From positions 1 to 35,077 of the forward strand of contig JAGXSU010000040.1 in the NCBI GenBank assembly GCA_018333785.1: a stretch of DNA of 35,077 nt, in the 5' to 3' direction. The stretch comes from Methylomicrobium sp. Its GTDB lineage: Bacteria; Pseudomonadota; Gammaproteobacteria; Methylococcales; Methylomonadaceae. The notes below the pieces were generated by a model. That model was not told the DNA's origin. It ran no database searches and saw nothing but the letters and a program-made list of their open reading frames with translations. The position numbers and the translations under genes are program-made. Positions 1 through 9,034 of the stretch are shown here, piece by piece (the stretch's first letter is position 1; each line of letters opens with the position of its first letter).

Positions 1-353
1 TTCAAATCATCCACTACTTTACCCAACACCGAGCGCGATCTTAGAATTTCCACTTCGCGCTGCGCTCTTGGACTTTCGGTTTCAGCCGACGCTCCGTTCG
101 TGTCGCTTCTCAGTGGCGCCGCCAATAAAGCCTTGTTCTTGTCAATCCTCAACAAGCCATCGGCTTTATAGGTGCGAGGCGCCAGGACCAAATAGATCAG
201 TGTGATGAACAACACGGTAAATAAAGTCTTGAGAATGGTCTTTTTACCTTCCAGCAATAAATCGACATAGTCTCTGATACTGACACCCTGCTCTTCTAAT
301 CTGGACGCATTAAGCGGTGGCAATTCCGTACTGGCTTGATTTTTATAATACAT
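1..353 (-). CDS. wzc: Wzc-like polysaccharide co-polymerase / tyrosine kinase, N-terminal part (cut by window edge)
   Basis: The gene reads leftwards off the window, so only about 117 N-terminal residues are visible. My translation begins MYYKNQASTELPPLN. It continues with a short cytoplasmic stretch, one hydrophobic segment (TLFTVLFITLIYLVLAP, about residues 40-56), then a periplasmic start with YKADGLLRID and EVEILRSRSVLGKVVDDL. This last stretch closely resembles the Wzz/GNVR region of Wzc and Etk, which control chain length and, through a C-terminal BY-kinase domain, the polymerisation and export of capsule or exopolysaccharide. The kinase domain would lie outside the window and cannot be confirmed. 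The ATG at 353-351 has a weak GAAAG upstream. It follows the wza-like gene on the same strand after about 110 bases, so it is probably the third gene of that operon. Confidence 0.8.
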   Translation of the reverse strand, partial: MYYKNQASTELPPLNASRLEEQGVSIRDYVDLLLEGKKTILKTLFTVLFITLIYLVLAPRTYKADGLLRIDKNKALLAAPLRSDTNGASAETESPRAQREVEILRSRSVLGKVVDDL

Positions 354-463
354 AGTCTTTCATGCCCCAATCGTTTGAAAAGCCGCAACTGTCAAGTCAA
401 GCGCTGTCGGACCGACCCGGTAGGCTGCGTTCTTTTTGTGATGACTCATGCTTTTGAATTCCA

Positions 464-1564
464 TTACAACCCCATCATTGCGGCTTGCGACATGATAGCC
501 GTGAAGGATGACGGTAAAATCTGGTTCAGTACTCTGGACCACTGAGTCACCCCGGCGGTACCTACGAAAACGGTATCATGCGGTTCCAAAGCAAACTGAT
601 CGGCAAGAATCAACGCGTCGGGTGATTCGGCATTCAGTTGGAATATTTCAGGATTCATATCTCCCGAACGGATAACATAAATTTCTTCCGGCCTGGACAT
701 GTTGAAATCTACCCCATAGGCTTCTGCCAGCGCTTGAGCCAGGGACATCTTGCCTTTGTTGATAGGCAATGCCTGCTGCCTGCCGACTTCGCCCATAACA
801 AACACCTTGTTATCCTTACTGTCAGGAATATTCAGCACGTCACCGGCTTTAAGCAACAGGTTTTGGGTGGTATTGCCCTGTTCATAAAGCGCCAGCACAT
901 TGATTTTGTATAATTTGCCATCTCTGGCCAGCGACACATTGCTCATATCGGCATCTTGTGTCACGCCACCCGCACGGCTGATTGCTTCGGCTACCGTCAA
1001 TGGCGTTTCAGTCAAGGGCTGGATCCCCGGCATTTTGACTTCACCCACAACAGCGGCACGATGACTCTGGAAAGAAAGCACCCGGACATCGAGTTTGACT
1101 CTTTTGAAATAATTGGACAGCTCTCTGGTCAGCAGACTTCTGACTTCGCTGACCGTTTTTCCTGCAACCTGCAGAGTGCCGACATAGGGATAATAGAGCT
1201 GGCCATCGTCATCAACGACTTTTCCGGCCAATTCGGGCAGTATCTTTTCACCGCCGGGATCATTCAACTCGGGGTGATCCCAGACGGTAATCAGCAATCT
1301 GTCGTGCGGACCGATCCGGTAATTGGCCTGACTGATGTCCACCGGAGGCAGATTATTGACCGCCTGACGCCTGGAGTTTTCCCTCTCTATGATCAAATCT
1401 GCGGTAATAGGCACAATCCGGGTCTTTTCCTTGACCATCCGGCCATCTTTCATAACCGGCACCTCAAGATCCGATAAGTTATTATCGGCTTGCATTGTCA
1501 TGCCGGGCGTCAGAGAACAGGCCGGCAGCAGTAAAACCAACATCAATGGCAGTAATCTGTTCAT
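464..1564 (-). CDS. wza: Wza-like outer-membrane polysaccharide export lipoprotein
   Basis: A 366-residue protein with a lipoprotein signal peptide: a short charged start, a leucine-rich core and a lipobox LPAC with the lipidated cysteine at residue 16. After that come a polysaccharide export domain (YRIGPHDRLLITVW, about residue 82 onward) and SLBB-type repeats (for example VAVVGEV-like and KVFVMGEVGRQ strands). The C-terminal stretch WSRVLNQILPSSFTAIM would match the amphipathic helix that forms the outer-membrane barrel of Wza. Length and order fit the Wza family, octameric channels that export capsule or exopolysaccharide with Wzc in the inner membrane. It starts 12 bases after the WcaJ-like stop codon and precedes the Wzc-like gene, so the three genes form one minus-strand operon. 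Confidence 0.9.
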   Translation of the reverse strand: MNRLLPLMLVLLLPACSLTPGMTMQADNNLSDLEVPVMKDGRMVKEKTRIVPITADLIIERENSRRQAVNNLPPVDISQANYRIGPHDRLLITVWDHPELNDPGGEKILPELAGKVVDDDGQLYYPYVGTLQVAGKTVSEVRSLLTRELSNYFKRVKLDVRVLSFQSHRAAVVGEVKMPGIQPLTETPLTVAEAISRAGGVTQDADMSNVSLARDGKLYKINVLALYEQGNTTQNLLLKAGDVLNIPDSKDNKVFVMGEVGRQQALPINKGKMSLAQALAEAYGVDFNMSRPEEIYVIRSGDMNPEIFQLNAESPDALILADQFALEPHDTVFVGTAGVTQWSRVLNQILPSSFTAIMSQAAMMGL

Positions 1565-1576
1565 GGCAGGGTTTCC

Positions 1577-2998
1577 TTAATAGGCGTTTTTATTGATAAA
1601 ACCGGTCAACAGGGTGCGCAGAGCGATCTCCAGATCAAACCATACCGACCAATGCTGTATGTAATACAAATCGTGTTCTATGCGCCGGTTCAAATCGGTA
1701 TCACCGCGCCAGCCATTGACTTGAGCCCATCCGGTAATACCCGCTTTGACCATATGTTTCTTCATGTAATTAGGCACCTGCTCTTTAAACACTTCGACAA
1801 AATCAGGGCGTTCCGGGCGAGGTCCTACCAGCGACATATCCCCACGGAGCACATTGATCAATTGCGGCAGTTCATCAAGACTGGTTTTTCGCAAGAATCC
1901 GCCAAACCGTGTCGCCCGTTTTTCGCCGGGTTTTGCCCAGACCGCGCCGGTTGCCGCTTCTGCATTCACCGGCATGGACCGGAACTTCAACATCGTGAAT
2001 GAATGATTATTCCAGCCCACCCGTTCCTGCCTGTAAAACACAGGGCCCGGTGAACTCAGTTTGACGCCGATAGCGATGAATAACAGTAAGGGACTGATCA
2101 GTACGAGCAGGATTAATGCCGATAACCTGTCCATGATTTCTTTGATGTAGCGATTGATGCCATCCAGGGGCGATACCGAAAAATCCAATGTCGGAATACC
2201 GGCCACCGTGTTCAAACTGAGGAATTTACTGTGCTTGAAAGCAAAACAATCGATAACAAGACGAATACTGACCGGTAAATGCCTCAACTGATATTGCGCT
2301 CGTTCGGCAAGTGATTCGCCTGGAAAGGCAATCCAGACTTCGTCAATGGCTTCCCGGGTGACAATCGCATTAAGATCCTTTAATTCACCGAGCCGGATCA
2401 ACGACAAATCGCCCACCGATTGCCGGTTTTCGGACCGATCATCGACATAACCGACCACCTGCAATCCTGCCCAGGACGAATTATTCAATTGACGGCTGAC
2501 TGCAACCGCCATTTGATTCAAGCCTACCAACAGGATACGGCCCTGTGACCAGCCACGAGAACGTAACCAGTGCAGTAATTGGGACAAAAGTCCTCTAGCC
2601 GTGAGAATAAACAGTAAACCCAGCGACCACCAAGTAATGATCCAGCGGTAACTGGAGCCGAACCAAAAATGCAGCCTTATCGACGCTACGATGGTAATCA
2701 CCGAGACGACGGCAAATACCCAGGCTCTGACGATACGAGCGATTTCTCCGCGCATGACATCATTGCGCCAGGGCCGGTAAACCTGGCCCATTTCAAAAAA
2801 GATGATGGCCGCCAAAAGCCCCAGTGCAATCACAATCCGGTAATCCTGATCGATCACCACTTGCCGCAGCCAAAAGTAATGAGACACCCAAGCTGCAACC
2901 ATCAGCATCGCCAGATCGACGAAACGCAACAAGAGGATTACTGTGTGGCCATATTGTTTGAAGAGCCCGTTGAAAATGTTGCTCAAACCGAGTGGCAT
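1577..2998 (-). CDS. wcaJ: Undecaprenyl-phosphate sugar-1-phosphate transferase (WcaJ/polyprenyl glycosylphosphotransferase family)
   Basis: A 473-residue membrane protein expected to begin exopolysaccharide repeat-unit synthesis by moving a hexose-1-phosphate (glucose in WcaJ) from a nucleotide sugar to undecaprenyl phosphate. The N-terminal half has about four hydrophobic segments, then a Rossmann-like CoA_binding_3 domain (RILLVGLNQMA and VVGYVDDR). A further membrane segment (about 293-313) leads to the bacterial sugar transferase domain, with YRQERVG, MLKFRSM, KTSLDELPQL and GDMSLVGPRPER, the conserved catalytic and substrate-binding blocks of the family. The ATG at 2998 has TAGGAG about ten bases upstream. 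It is the first gene of the operon leading to the Wza- and Wzc-like genes. The sugar specificity cannot be read from the sequence. Confidence 0.92.
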   Translation of the reverse strand: MPLGLSNIFNGLFKQYGHTVILLLRFVDLAMLMVAAWVSHYFWLRQVVIDQDYRIVIALGLLAAIIFFEMGQVYRPWRNDVMRGEIARIVRAWVFAVVSVITIVASIRLHFWFGSSYRWIITWWSLGLLFILTARGLLSQLLHWLRSRGWSQGRILLVGLNQMAVAVSRQLNNSSWAGLQVVGYVDDRSENRQSVGDLSLIRLGELKDLNAIVTREAIDEVWIAFPGESLAERAQYQLRHLPVSIRLVIDCFAFKHSKFLSLNTVAGIPTLDFSVSPLDGINRYIKEIMDRLSALILLVLISPLLLFIAIGVKLSSPGPVFYRQERVGWNNHSFTMLKFRSMPVNAEAATGAVWAKPGEKRATRFGGFLRKTSLDELPQLINVLRGDMSLVGPRPERPDFVEVFKEQVPNYMKKHMVKAGITGWAQVNGWRGDTDLNRRIEHDLYYIQHWSVWFDLEIALRTLLTGFINKNAY

Positions 2999-3687
2999 GT
3001 TCGTTAAACTCCTATTCTGTCTATGATCAATGATAAAGAGCTAAAACCCTTCATCGCCAACGTCATCGCGACCTGCGTAATGCAAAAATCGCTTCGATTG
3101 AGGTATAGATTACAGACACAAGATGAGAGAAAACCCTTAGGTTTGATTAAGATTTGATGAAGATCGGATTAATAGTGGGCGAGATTCGGCAAGCGATGGT
3201 GCACATACAATTCGTTTAAACCTGTAGAGGTAAGAAACTGAAGTTTCACAATAATTTCAAAAAAGAACAGGCATTCTGTTTGAACTGCAGGACTTATCGA
3301 TAGAGTCTGCGTAAAGGGTGGCAAACCTATTTAATAAAGCACTGTCTCGCAAGGCTGAGGCGTCATCCCGGCAGGGATTGCCGGGATCCAGGACACAAGG
3401 ATGTGCTACAGCCCTCGCCATCCATGGCTTCTGGGCTCATGCCGGGCTGTCCTGCCCGGCACCCTTCGGGCGAGTGCCAATCCGCTCCTGGCGGATTGGT
3501 CCGGCAATCCCTGCCGAAACGACGATAACTTCTAATCCAAACAAAGCTCTCTAACGAGCCTGGACAACCCTATAAAAACTGGAAAACTTCAGGTAAGAAA
3601 TAAGATTAATCTGTCGTATACCGCCCCAACATTCATAGCTTCAACTATTATTCTGCACAGCCAGATGATAAACGTTTGAGGTTTTCG
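2999..3687. other. Intergenic region between divergent EPS and PilZ genes
   Basis: This stretch separates the minus-strand exopolysaccharide operon from the plus-strand PilZ gene, so both promoters should lie here, but I cannot assign -35/-10 boxes with confidence. It also holds a GC-rich palindromic repeat element at 3362-3523, annotated separately. Open frames across it are short, do not look like protein, and are partly made of the repeat. Confidence 0.6.
3362..3523. repeat. GC-rich element with terminal inverted repeats and internal palindromes
   Basis: The two ends form an inverted repeat: 23 bases at 3362-3384 (containing CGGCAGGGATTGCCGG) pair with 3501-3523 at 20 of 23 positions. Inside are two perfect hairpins: 3441-3460 (7-base arms GCCGGGC/GCCCGGC) and 3478-3500 (9-base arms CCAATCCGC/GCGGATTGG). 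No reading frame in it looks like a real protein. This is the pattern of a REP/MITE-like non-coding dispersed repeat; copy number elsewhere cannot be judged from this window. Confidence 0.75.
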
Positions 3688-4608
3688 ATGAATACAATGA
3701 AGGTAAACGGCAAAAAACTAAATCGAAGAGTTGCTTTTCGAATTTACGAGCAGGTAAATCTTTACTTCCATAAAGTCGATAGTAGCCAAATCAATGAATT
3801 CCGGCCCGGTTTTGAGAACAGCTCCACTTTATCCCCTTCTAGCCAGTCGTTTGCGCAAATTAACGGGCAGTCAGCAGAGCAATCACTACCCCATTCTCAA
3901 AGCCGCGAAAATGACACACTCAATGTCAACATCAGTTCCAGCGGCATCGCATTTACCTGTAAAGAGGAATTGAATCCCGGTGATTATCTGGTCGTCAGAC
4001 TATTTTTGTTATCCAGCCTGACGGTTATTATGACGTGTTGCAAAGTGGTCTACTGTAAGCCCAGCAACCCGTATGAAAAAAATCGCTACCCGTATATGGT
4101 TGGCGCGCATTTTGTGAATATGACAGCAGAAGACAGTGACTTGTTGGAACGCTATGTTGCCGGAAGAAAAAAACAGCAGATGATTGCGAGCGGGTTGCTA
4201 CTCACTCTTCTGATAACCATTCTGGCAGTGCCCGATGTATTGATTGATGTGTTTCTGGATCTTTGCGATCACGCCATTGACCTGTTCCTGGAAGCGCTAT
4301 CGGTAGCCTACGATTACGCGGGTATGGGGCTGGATTATATAATTGAATCTCTATTCGAGACTGACCGGCATCAAACTCAGGTCATAGAGTTTTATACCAC
4401 GATCGCTTTAGGGCTTTTTTTGCTGTATGGCTTATGGCGGTATTTACCCCGCTTTTGTGCGCGTTTAGTCAATAAACAGCGTGAATTCTGGTTTCGCAAG
4501 AAAGCAAGTCTTCTTTACTTTTGGGGCGAGCAATCCTTTTTGAATAAAGTCAAAATCGCCGGAATGGGGGTTATCGCGATCACATGTTACGGCTACTTTG
4601 CGATCTGA
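3688..4608 (+). CDS. PilZ-domain membrane protein
   Basis: A 306-residue protein counted from the ATG at 3688, which has TTGAGG eight bases upstream; an in-frame TTG at 3676 is a less likely start. The N terminus carries both PilZ cyclic-di-GMP binding motifs: RxxxR (R14-R18 in RRVAFR) and NxSxxG (N81-S83-G86), with a GAHF strand about 55 residues later. A polar, Ser/Gln-rich insert of about 45 residues (31-76) separates the two motifs, longer than in a minimal PilZ domain. After the domain come a hydrophobic segment at about 166-183, an amphipathic stretch, and two more likely membrane segments near 236-255 and at the C terminus. It lies divergent to the exopolysaccharide operon and could be a cyclic-di-GMP-responsive regulator of it; that link is positional only. 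Confidence 0.75.
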   Translation: MNTMKVNGKKLNRRVAFRIYEQVNLYFHKVDSSQINEFRPGFENSSTLSPSSQSFAQINGQSAEQSLPHSQSRENDTLNVNISSSGIAFTCKEELNPGDYLVVRLFLLSSLTVIMTCCKVVYCKPSNPYEKNRYPYMVGAHFVNMTAEDSDLLERYVAGRKKQQMIASGLLLTLLITILAVPDVLIDVFLDLCDHAIDLFLEALSVAYDYAGMGLDYIIESLFETDRHQTQVIEFYTTIALGLFLLYGLWRYLPRFCARLVNKQREFWFRKKASLLYFWGEQSFLNKVKIAGMGVIAITCYGYFAI

Positions 4609-4865
4609 CAAAGCTGTAACTGTAAAACTGTCCCTAGCAATAGAACTCATTTGGAAATGGGGGTGAAACTCTATCGAAAGCATCAATCCCCTTAGCTGAG
4701 ACGGAAGTCGGTTATAAACCGAATTGCCGGGTAATCAGCATACTACCCCCTCATATTATCGCCAACCTGAACTTGATTATGGAAGCTGATGTTTGAACTG
4801 ATCATCCGGCATTGCTTTAACCTTATTTTTTGATTGTTTGCTGAAAAGCTGTATTTCAAGCCCCG

Positions 4866-6392
4866 TTAATATTTTTTGTAAAACGCCTCTGCTTCAAATT
4901 TAACAAACTCCTCCGTTTTTACCTCGGACCGGCTCATAACCTGAAAAGGTTCTAACCGCGAAATCTCGGTCTGCAAATCTCTGGCAGTCTTACTGCTGCA
5001 TCCCAAAATATCCTGAACTGAGTTTGCTGAAACTCCATCACATTGGAAGATATAAGCAAATTCCAGCAATTCCTGAAAATTAAAGAACTTCTGCTGATAG
5101 TCATTCGGCGATTGGGAAGCAAAGAAGACAACGATGCCTTTGGAGCGCCCCTCACGGATAATGCGCTGCAAAAACATATTCTTCTGGCTTAAATAGTTGT
5201 GCGCTTCGTCTATGACTAATATCGTTCGCAGGGTTCGCTTGCCGTCCTCAACCGGGCTATCGGGCAACAAAGACATTTCCTTATATAGCCGCTCTATAAC
5301 CAAATAAGCGACCAGCTCTTTCAGTACCGGCATGGCGTGAACGTCAATTAGCATGGTTCGACTAGAAATCTTATCGATAGGTGCGATTTCATCACCGTGT
5401 TTCCAGAACAATTCAAAAACAGATAAATCACGCAAGACTTCAATCAAGCTGTCGTCCTTTTTTTCTTCCTCTTCATACATCAGATTGGCAATTTCCAGAA
5501 TATCCTGAAAATCGGGATAGGGAGCATCGGAACCAGCACGCTTTGCATAACCTGCCCGGATAGCTTCGGTTAATGCGCCTTTCTGTACTACACCCAACTT
5601 GGAATTGATAGAAGCAAAACTTTCCGCCTTTTCCCGTGCTGAAATATTGATCGTCTGTTCATCATAAGCCGGTAGTACAAACGGATTGATCGGTAAACGT
5701 TGGTTGCCTTGCAATAGTCTAAATGGCTGGACTTTGGCAATATCCAGAAAACGCTGGTTATCGACTACATCACCCTTGTAATCGAAATAAATGAAATGGG
5801 TTTGATAATTCGACTGGACTCGAATATCTGCCAGAATTTTCAGCAAAAACTGGGTTTTTCCCACCCCCGGTTTACCCATAATCGCCAAATGCGAGTTGGC
5901 ATGTTTGTCGGTATTATTCAGCTCCATAATCAAATCGGCTTTTTGCAATATGGTTCTGCCGATAAAAATATCCAAGCCACGCCCCCGTAATTCCTTGCGG
6001 CCCTGAAACTCCACCAGATTAACCAGACTCTTTATCAAACCCTCGGCACAGCGCCCGCTTTCAATATACAGTTGCTCCATAGCCAGACTCCCCTGATCGA
6101 TATGATTTTTGATCAGCGAGCGATTGGAAAAGAACGCATCTTCGGTAATATCGCTTTTCCCATGTACATGCGCCAATAGGCTACGAATAAATAATTCATC
6201 AGGACCAAAAAAAGTTGGGCGCTTTAATTCGCCGCCACTAAAATTAGCACTTTCAGGGACATTTTTACCGTCCTGAACCAGCGAAACGGCAAAAGCAATG
6301 CGCGCCAGAACTGCTTTTTCCAAGCGAGTTTCAAAGCGCAAAGAACTTAAAATCTCATCCGCTTCACTAGAAGTATATAAACGGTCCGCCAT
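4866..6392 (-). CDS. DndE domain fused to HerA/FtsK-type ATPase
   Basis: A 508-residue two-part protein. Residues 1 to about 125 match DndE, the small DNA-binding protein of phosphorothioate systems: SSLRFETRLEKAVLARIAF, then GGELKRPTFFG and LFIRSLL, line up with the family pattern LKSRTGITPNILCRIGF, EFNRYTLTG and LFIALL. Residues from about 140 form a HerA/DUF87-type hexameric motor ATPase, with Walker A GKPGVGKT at 173-180, Walker B ILVIDEAH at 391-398, an REGRSKG arginine-finger motif near 413-419 and FASQSP sensor at 424-429. HerA-family proteins move or clamp duplex DNA. DndE is normally a separate protein of about 110-130 residues, so the fusion is unusual. A GGGAG site precedes the ATG, three bases after the DndD-like stop. 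It is the last gene of the nine-frame defence operon. Confidence 0.85.
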   Translation of the reverse strand: MADRLYTSSEADEILSSLRFETRLEKAVLARIAFAVSLVQDGKNVPESANFSGGELKRPTFFGPDELFIRSLLAHVHGKSDITEDAFFSNRSLIKNHIDQGSLAMEQLYIESGRCAEGLIKSLVNLVEFQGRKELRGRGLDIFIGRTILQKADLIMELNNTDKHANSHLAIMGKPGVGKTQFLLKILADIRVQSNYQTHFIYFDYKGDVVDNQRFLDIAKVQPFRLLQGNQRLPINPFVLPAYDEQTINISAREKAESFASINSKLGVVQKGALTEAIRAGYAKRAGSDAPYPDFQDILEIANLMYEEEEKKDDSLIEVLRDLSVFELFWKHGDEIAPIDKISSRTMLIDVHAMPVLKELVAYLVIERLYKEMSLLPDSPVEDGKRTLRTILVIDEAHNYLSQKNMFLQRIIREGRSKGIVVFFASQSPNDYQQKFFNFQELLEFAYIFQCDGVSANSVQDILGCSSKTARDLQTEISRLEPFQVMSRSEVKTEEFVKFEAEAFYKKY

Positions 6393-6395
6393 GTT

Positions 6396-8387
6396 CTATT
6401 GCTCCCAAAAATAGCCTTGATTAACGGTCGTTAATTCCTGCCGGGGTTCAAACTCCAGGCTGGCGGCACCGCTCAAATAAGGTTGTAAATTACGGTAATA
6501 ATCCTTGTCTATTTCGGTATCCGTAGAAAGAATAATCACCTGTTGACCGGCATTGGGGAAATAATGCTTGATGATATTGTCCCGATGGGTGCTATCGAGT
6601 CTGGACAGCGGCGTATCGATTAAAATAGGTAGCTGCAACTGGCTGGTTTGCGCCAAACCCCAGAGCAACGACAATGCGAATACCTCCTTTTCACCAGCGG
6701 AAAGACTGGATTTTTTAATTTCATGGCCGTTGCGGTCGATCATCTTGATAGCATAGCTTTTGTCATTGATCAGAATATCCTTGATTAAACCGCTTTTACT
6801 CGACAGCATCCGGTACATTTCAAAAGTCTTTTCCTGCAACAAATGCACCTTGTTTTTACGAAGTCGCACGGTGTATTGATTCAGCAAATTGGCAATCGTG
6901 TCGCACTCTTCAATAAAGTCAGCTTTTTCCTTCGAAACATGGTGTTTCTCGTAAAGCTTTTCCACATCCAGTTCAATATCTCCAATACGTTTTTCCAGCG
7001 TCAGAATTTCGTCCTCCAATAGACGTAATTGCTCGGATTTACGGCCAATCTGGGTTGAGCAGCTTTCCATTTCCGCCTGTAATTGATCGAACAATTCTTT
7101 TTCCGAATCCGAAGCAATACCCGGCTGTAACGTGGCCTCTAATTGCCGAACCTGAACAGCCAGTTCCTGTTTTTCTTCCAATAACGATTGAATCAAAAAC
7201 ACATCGCTATTTTCCAGCGTTTCCATTTTTTGCAAAACACGCGCCGCATCACGATCAGAAAGATTCAGCACCTTGATACTCTCTTTAACCGAATCGCCCT
7301 GCTGCAGTAAACAAAAAATCCGCTGCTCAAGTTCCGCCATTTTTTCAGCCGACAACTTTTCCCGATAAATCGGCTCCGGGTCCTCAACAACACGCACAAT
7401 TTTCCGTGCCAGACTAGCAGCATTGTCGCGGATGGCTTCGTATTGCACGCTCTCGCGCTCTGAATCGATTTGTTTGCGAATATCGCCAAACAATCGCCCA
7501 GCGATTGCAAACGGTAAAACGCCTTCACACAAAATCTTAATTTCGTTTTCCACCTGTCCTAAGCGGTTAGACGCCTGAATGCGAGCTTTTTCCGCATCCC
7601 GGAAGCTGTTACGCGTTCCAGGCTCGGTATTGAAAGTGGCCTGAAATCGTTCCTTTGCTTCCTGATGTTGATTTTTAAACGCATCGAGTTCGGCTTTTAC
7701 CTCATTCCGTTCTTGAATCTTGCGTCCAACTTTACATTTTTCCCGCTTCAGTTCGCTTTCTTTAAATTCCAGGTCTTCGTCGGAAATCTGTACAAAGCCT
7801 TTACGCTCTTCAGCTTTGATATACAAAACATCTTCTGAAAGTTTAGTGATATATTGAATGCCAAGCGCCGCTTCCAGTGACTTTTTCAGACGAACTTCGG
7901 AATGATCGTCGGCAGCGATTTCTTGGATTTTTTCGCCGTCGAAAAAGAAAAACTGGGTAATACCGGGCGGGATGGTGGCCCGGATAAAATCCTGCCACAT
8001 CTGCTTGTTCTGCACAGAAACCCGCTTGCCGTCTTGCACTACCACCAAACGCTCTTCCAAATCCTTGGCTTTGGCGTCATTGATTGCGCCGCCGCTCCAT
8101 GAGCGCTTTACAACCAATTCCGAGCCGTCATTCTGCTCTACCACCAATTCAAAAGAAACCGACGTATTGCCGCGCGCCAATTCCTTGCGATTGATGTTCT
8201 TATAAATCACTTCCGGCCTAGCGCCATACAAACAAAAACTGACGGCTTCCATAATCGAGGTTTTACCCGCGCCATTCATGCCTCCAATCAGAAAAATGCT
8301 TTTGCCATTGATGCCTACAGGAAAAATAATTTCTGTCGAAAACTGAAAAGACTTGTAGTTCTCAATAGTCAGCTTGGTAAATTTCAT
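6396..8387 (-). CDS. dndD: DndD-family SMC/Rad50-like ATPase
   Basis: A 663-residue ABC-type ATPase of the SMC/Rad50 architecture: Walker A GMNGAGKT at 36-43, a long charged coiled coil from roughly 190 to 520, then the signature LSAGEKE at 562-568 and Walker B PILIDTP at 587-593 followed by LSRLD. The head motifs match DndD, the ATPase of phosphorothioate modification systems, including the family pattern in which LSAGEK is followed about twenty residues later by LP-[VI]-[LI]-IDTPL-RLD. No CxxC zinc hook is visible, unlike Rad50. DndD works with DndC and DndE in canonical systems; no DndC is present here. Its start overlaps the Mrr_N-like gene by four bases (ATGA), pointing to translational coupling. 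Expected to sense or bind DNA in an ATP-dependent way; the substrate is unknown. Confidence 0.88.
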   Translation of the reverse strand: MKFTKLTIENYKSFQFSTEIIFPVGINGKSIFLIGGMNGAGKTSIMEAVSFCLYGARPEVIYKNINRKELARGNTSVSFELVVEQNDGSELVVKRSWSGGAINDAKAKDLEERLVVVQDGKRVSVQNKQMWQDFIRATIPPGITQFFFFDGEKIQEIAADDHSEVRLKKSLEAALGIQYITKLSEDVLYIKAEERKGFVQISDEDLEFKESELKREKCKVGRKIQERNEVKAELDAFKNQHQEAKERFQATFNTEPGTRNSFRDAEKARIQASNRLGQVENEIKILCEGVLPFAIAGRLFGDIRKQIDSERESVQYEAIRDNAASLARKIVRVVEDPEPIYREKLSAEKMAELEQRIFCLLQQGDSVKESIKVLNLSDRDAARVLQKMETLENSDVFLIQSLLEEKQELAVQVRQLEATLQPGIASDSEKELFDQLQAEMESCSTQIGRKSEQLRLLEDEILTLEKRIGDIELDVEKLYEKHHVSKEKADFIEECDTIANLLNQYTVRLRKNKVHLLQEKTFEMYRMLSSKSGLIKDILINDKSYAIKMIDRNGHEIKKSSLSAGEKEVFALSLLWGLAQTSQLQLPILIDTPLSRLDSTHRDNIIKHYFPNAGQQVIILSTDTEIDKDYYRNLQPYLSGAASLEFEPRQELTTVNQGYFWEQ

Positions 8388-9031
8388 CTATATGCCTCGG
8401 TTAGTTCCCATATTCCGCGTAAAGAATCATTTTTCAAAATCCCTTGCTTAACCATTTTGTTCCGTTCCCAACAGACATTATTTTGCCAGACCAACTGTTT
8501 ACCGGAAGCAACGTTTTCAAGATCATGCGCTAATAGTTGTCCTGCTAATTGCAGTTCCATTGCCGCTAAGATTTGCTGAACGTGTCCGCTTCCATTCATG
8601 TTTTTTAGCGCTGTAATAATGCCGACTCGTAAAACCTCATTTGGCGTTCTAGGTTGTTTTAACTTACGTTTTCTGGGTTCTTTTGCACTAAAGTTGCCAT
8701 TGTTTTTATTCCTTCCAAGTAAGCTGTTTAAATTCTGCAACGCCTCATCAAGCCCATCCGCCAGTTCCTCCATTAATTCATTGGCCTCATCGCGTATCGC
8801 TAATTCAGCAACCAAGCCAACTTTTAATTTGCGTAATTCATCAGGCACAGATACTTTAACTTGCTCTAATTTATCAATAGTCTTTGCAATTTCTTGTAAT
8901 TGCTTTTCTCTTTCATCGAGTTCCATAGACTTACGCTGTACGTCCAGGGCTTTAATCACTTCACTGAGCAACTCTAATAATAAATCAGGGGAATTGGTAT
9001 ATAAGTCGATGTCCTCCGGTGTTGTCGCCAT
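8384..9031 (-). CDS. Coiled-coil protein with C-terminal Mrr_N-like winged helix
   Basis: A 215-residue protein. Residues about 20-110 are highly charged and predicted coiled coil, followed by a basic linker (PRKRKLKQPR, about 119-128). The last 85 residues resemble the Mrr N-terminal winged-helix domain, with WQNNVCWERNKMVKQGIL and RGIWELTEAYR matching the family pattern of a W-rich strand, then 'vk.GLl', then 'rGiWelT..g'. The Mrr catalytic endonuclease domain is absent, so it is more likely a DNA-binding or adaptor subunit than a nuclease. A GGAG ribosome site lies about ten bases before the ATG. It begins three bases after the small-protein gene and overlaps the DndD-like gene by four, placing it firmly in the defence operon. 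Confidence 0.7.
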   Translation of the reverse strand: MATTPEDIDLYTNSPDLLLELLSEVIKALDVQRKSMELDEREKQLQEIAKTIDKLEQVKVSVPDELRKLKVGLVAELAIRDEANELMEELADGLDEALQNLNSLLGRNKNNGNFSAKEPRKRKLKQPRTPNEVLRVGIITALKNMNGSGHVQQILAAMELQLAGQLLAHDLENVASGKQLVWQNNVCWERNKMVKQGILKNDSLRGIWELTEAYR

Positions 9032-9034
9032 CCC

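Noticed and set aside
956-1477. Open frame of 173 codons on the plus strand
   Set aside because: Antisense to the Wza-like gene and without recognisable features.
3318-3554. Open frame of 78 codons upstream of the PilZ gene
   Set aside because: It consists largely of the GC-rich repeat element and resembles no protein.
4866-9031. A complete DNA phosphorothioation (Dnd) system
   Set aside because: Only DndD- and DndE-type parts are present; no DndC sulfurtransferase, DndB or cysteine desulfurase is seen, so sulfur modification is not supported.
8384-9031. Mrr-type restriction endonuclease
   Set aside because: Only the N-terminal winged-helix type domain is present; there is no Mrr_cat PD-(D/E)xK domain.
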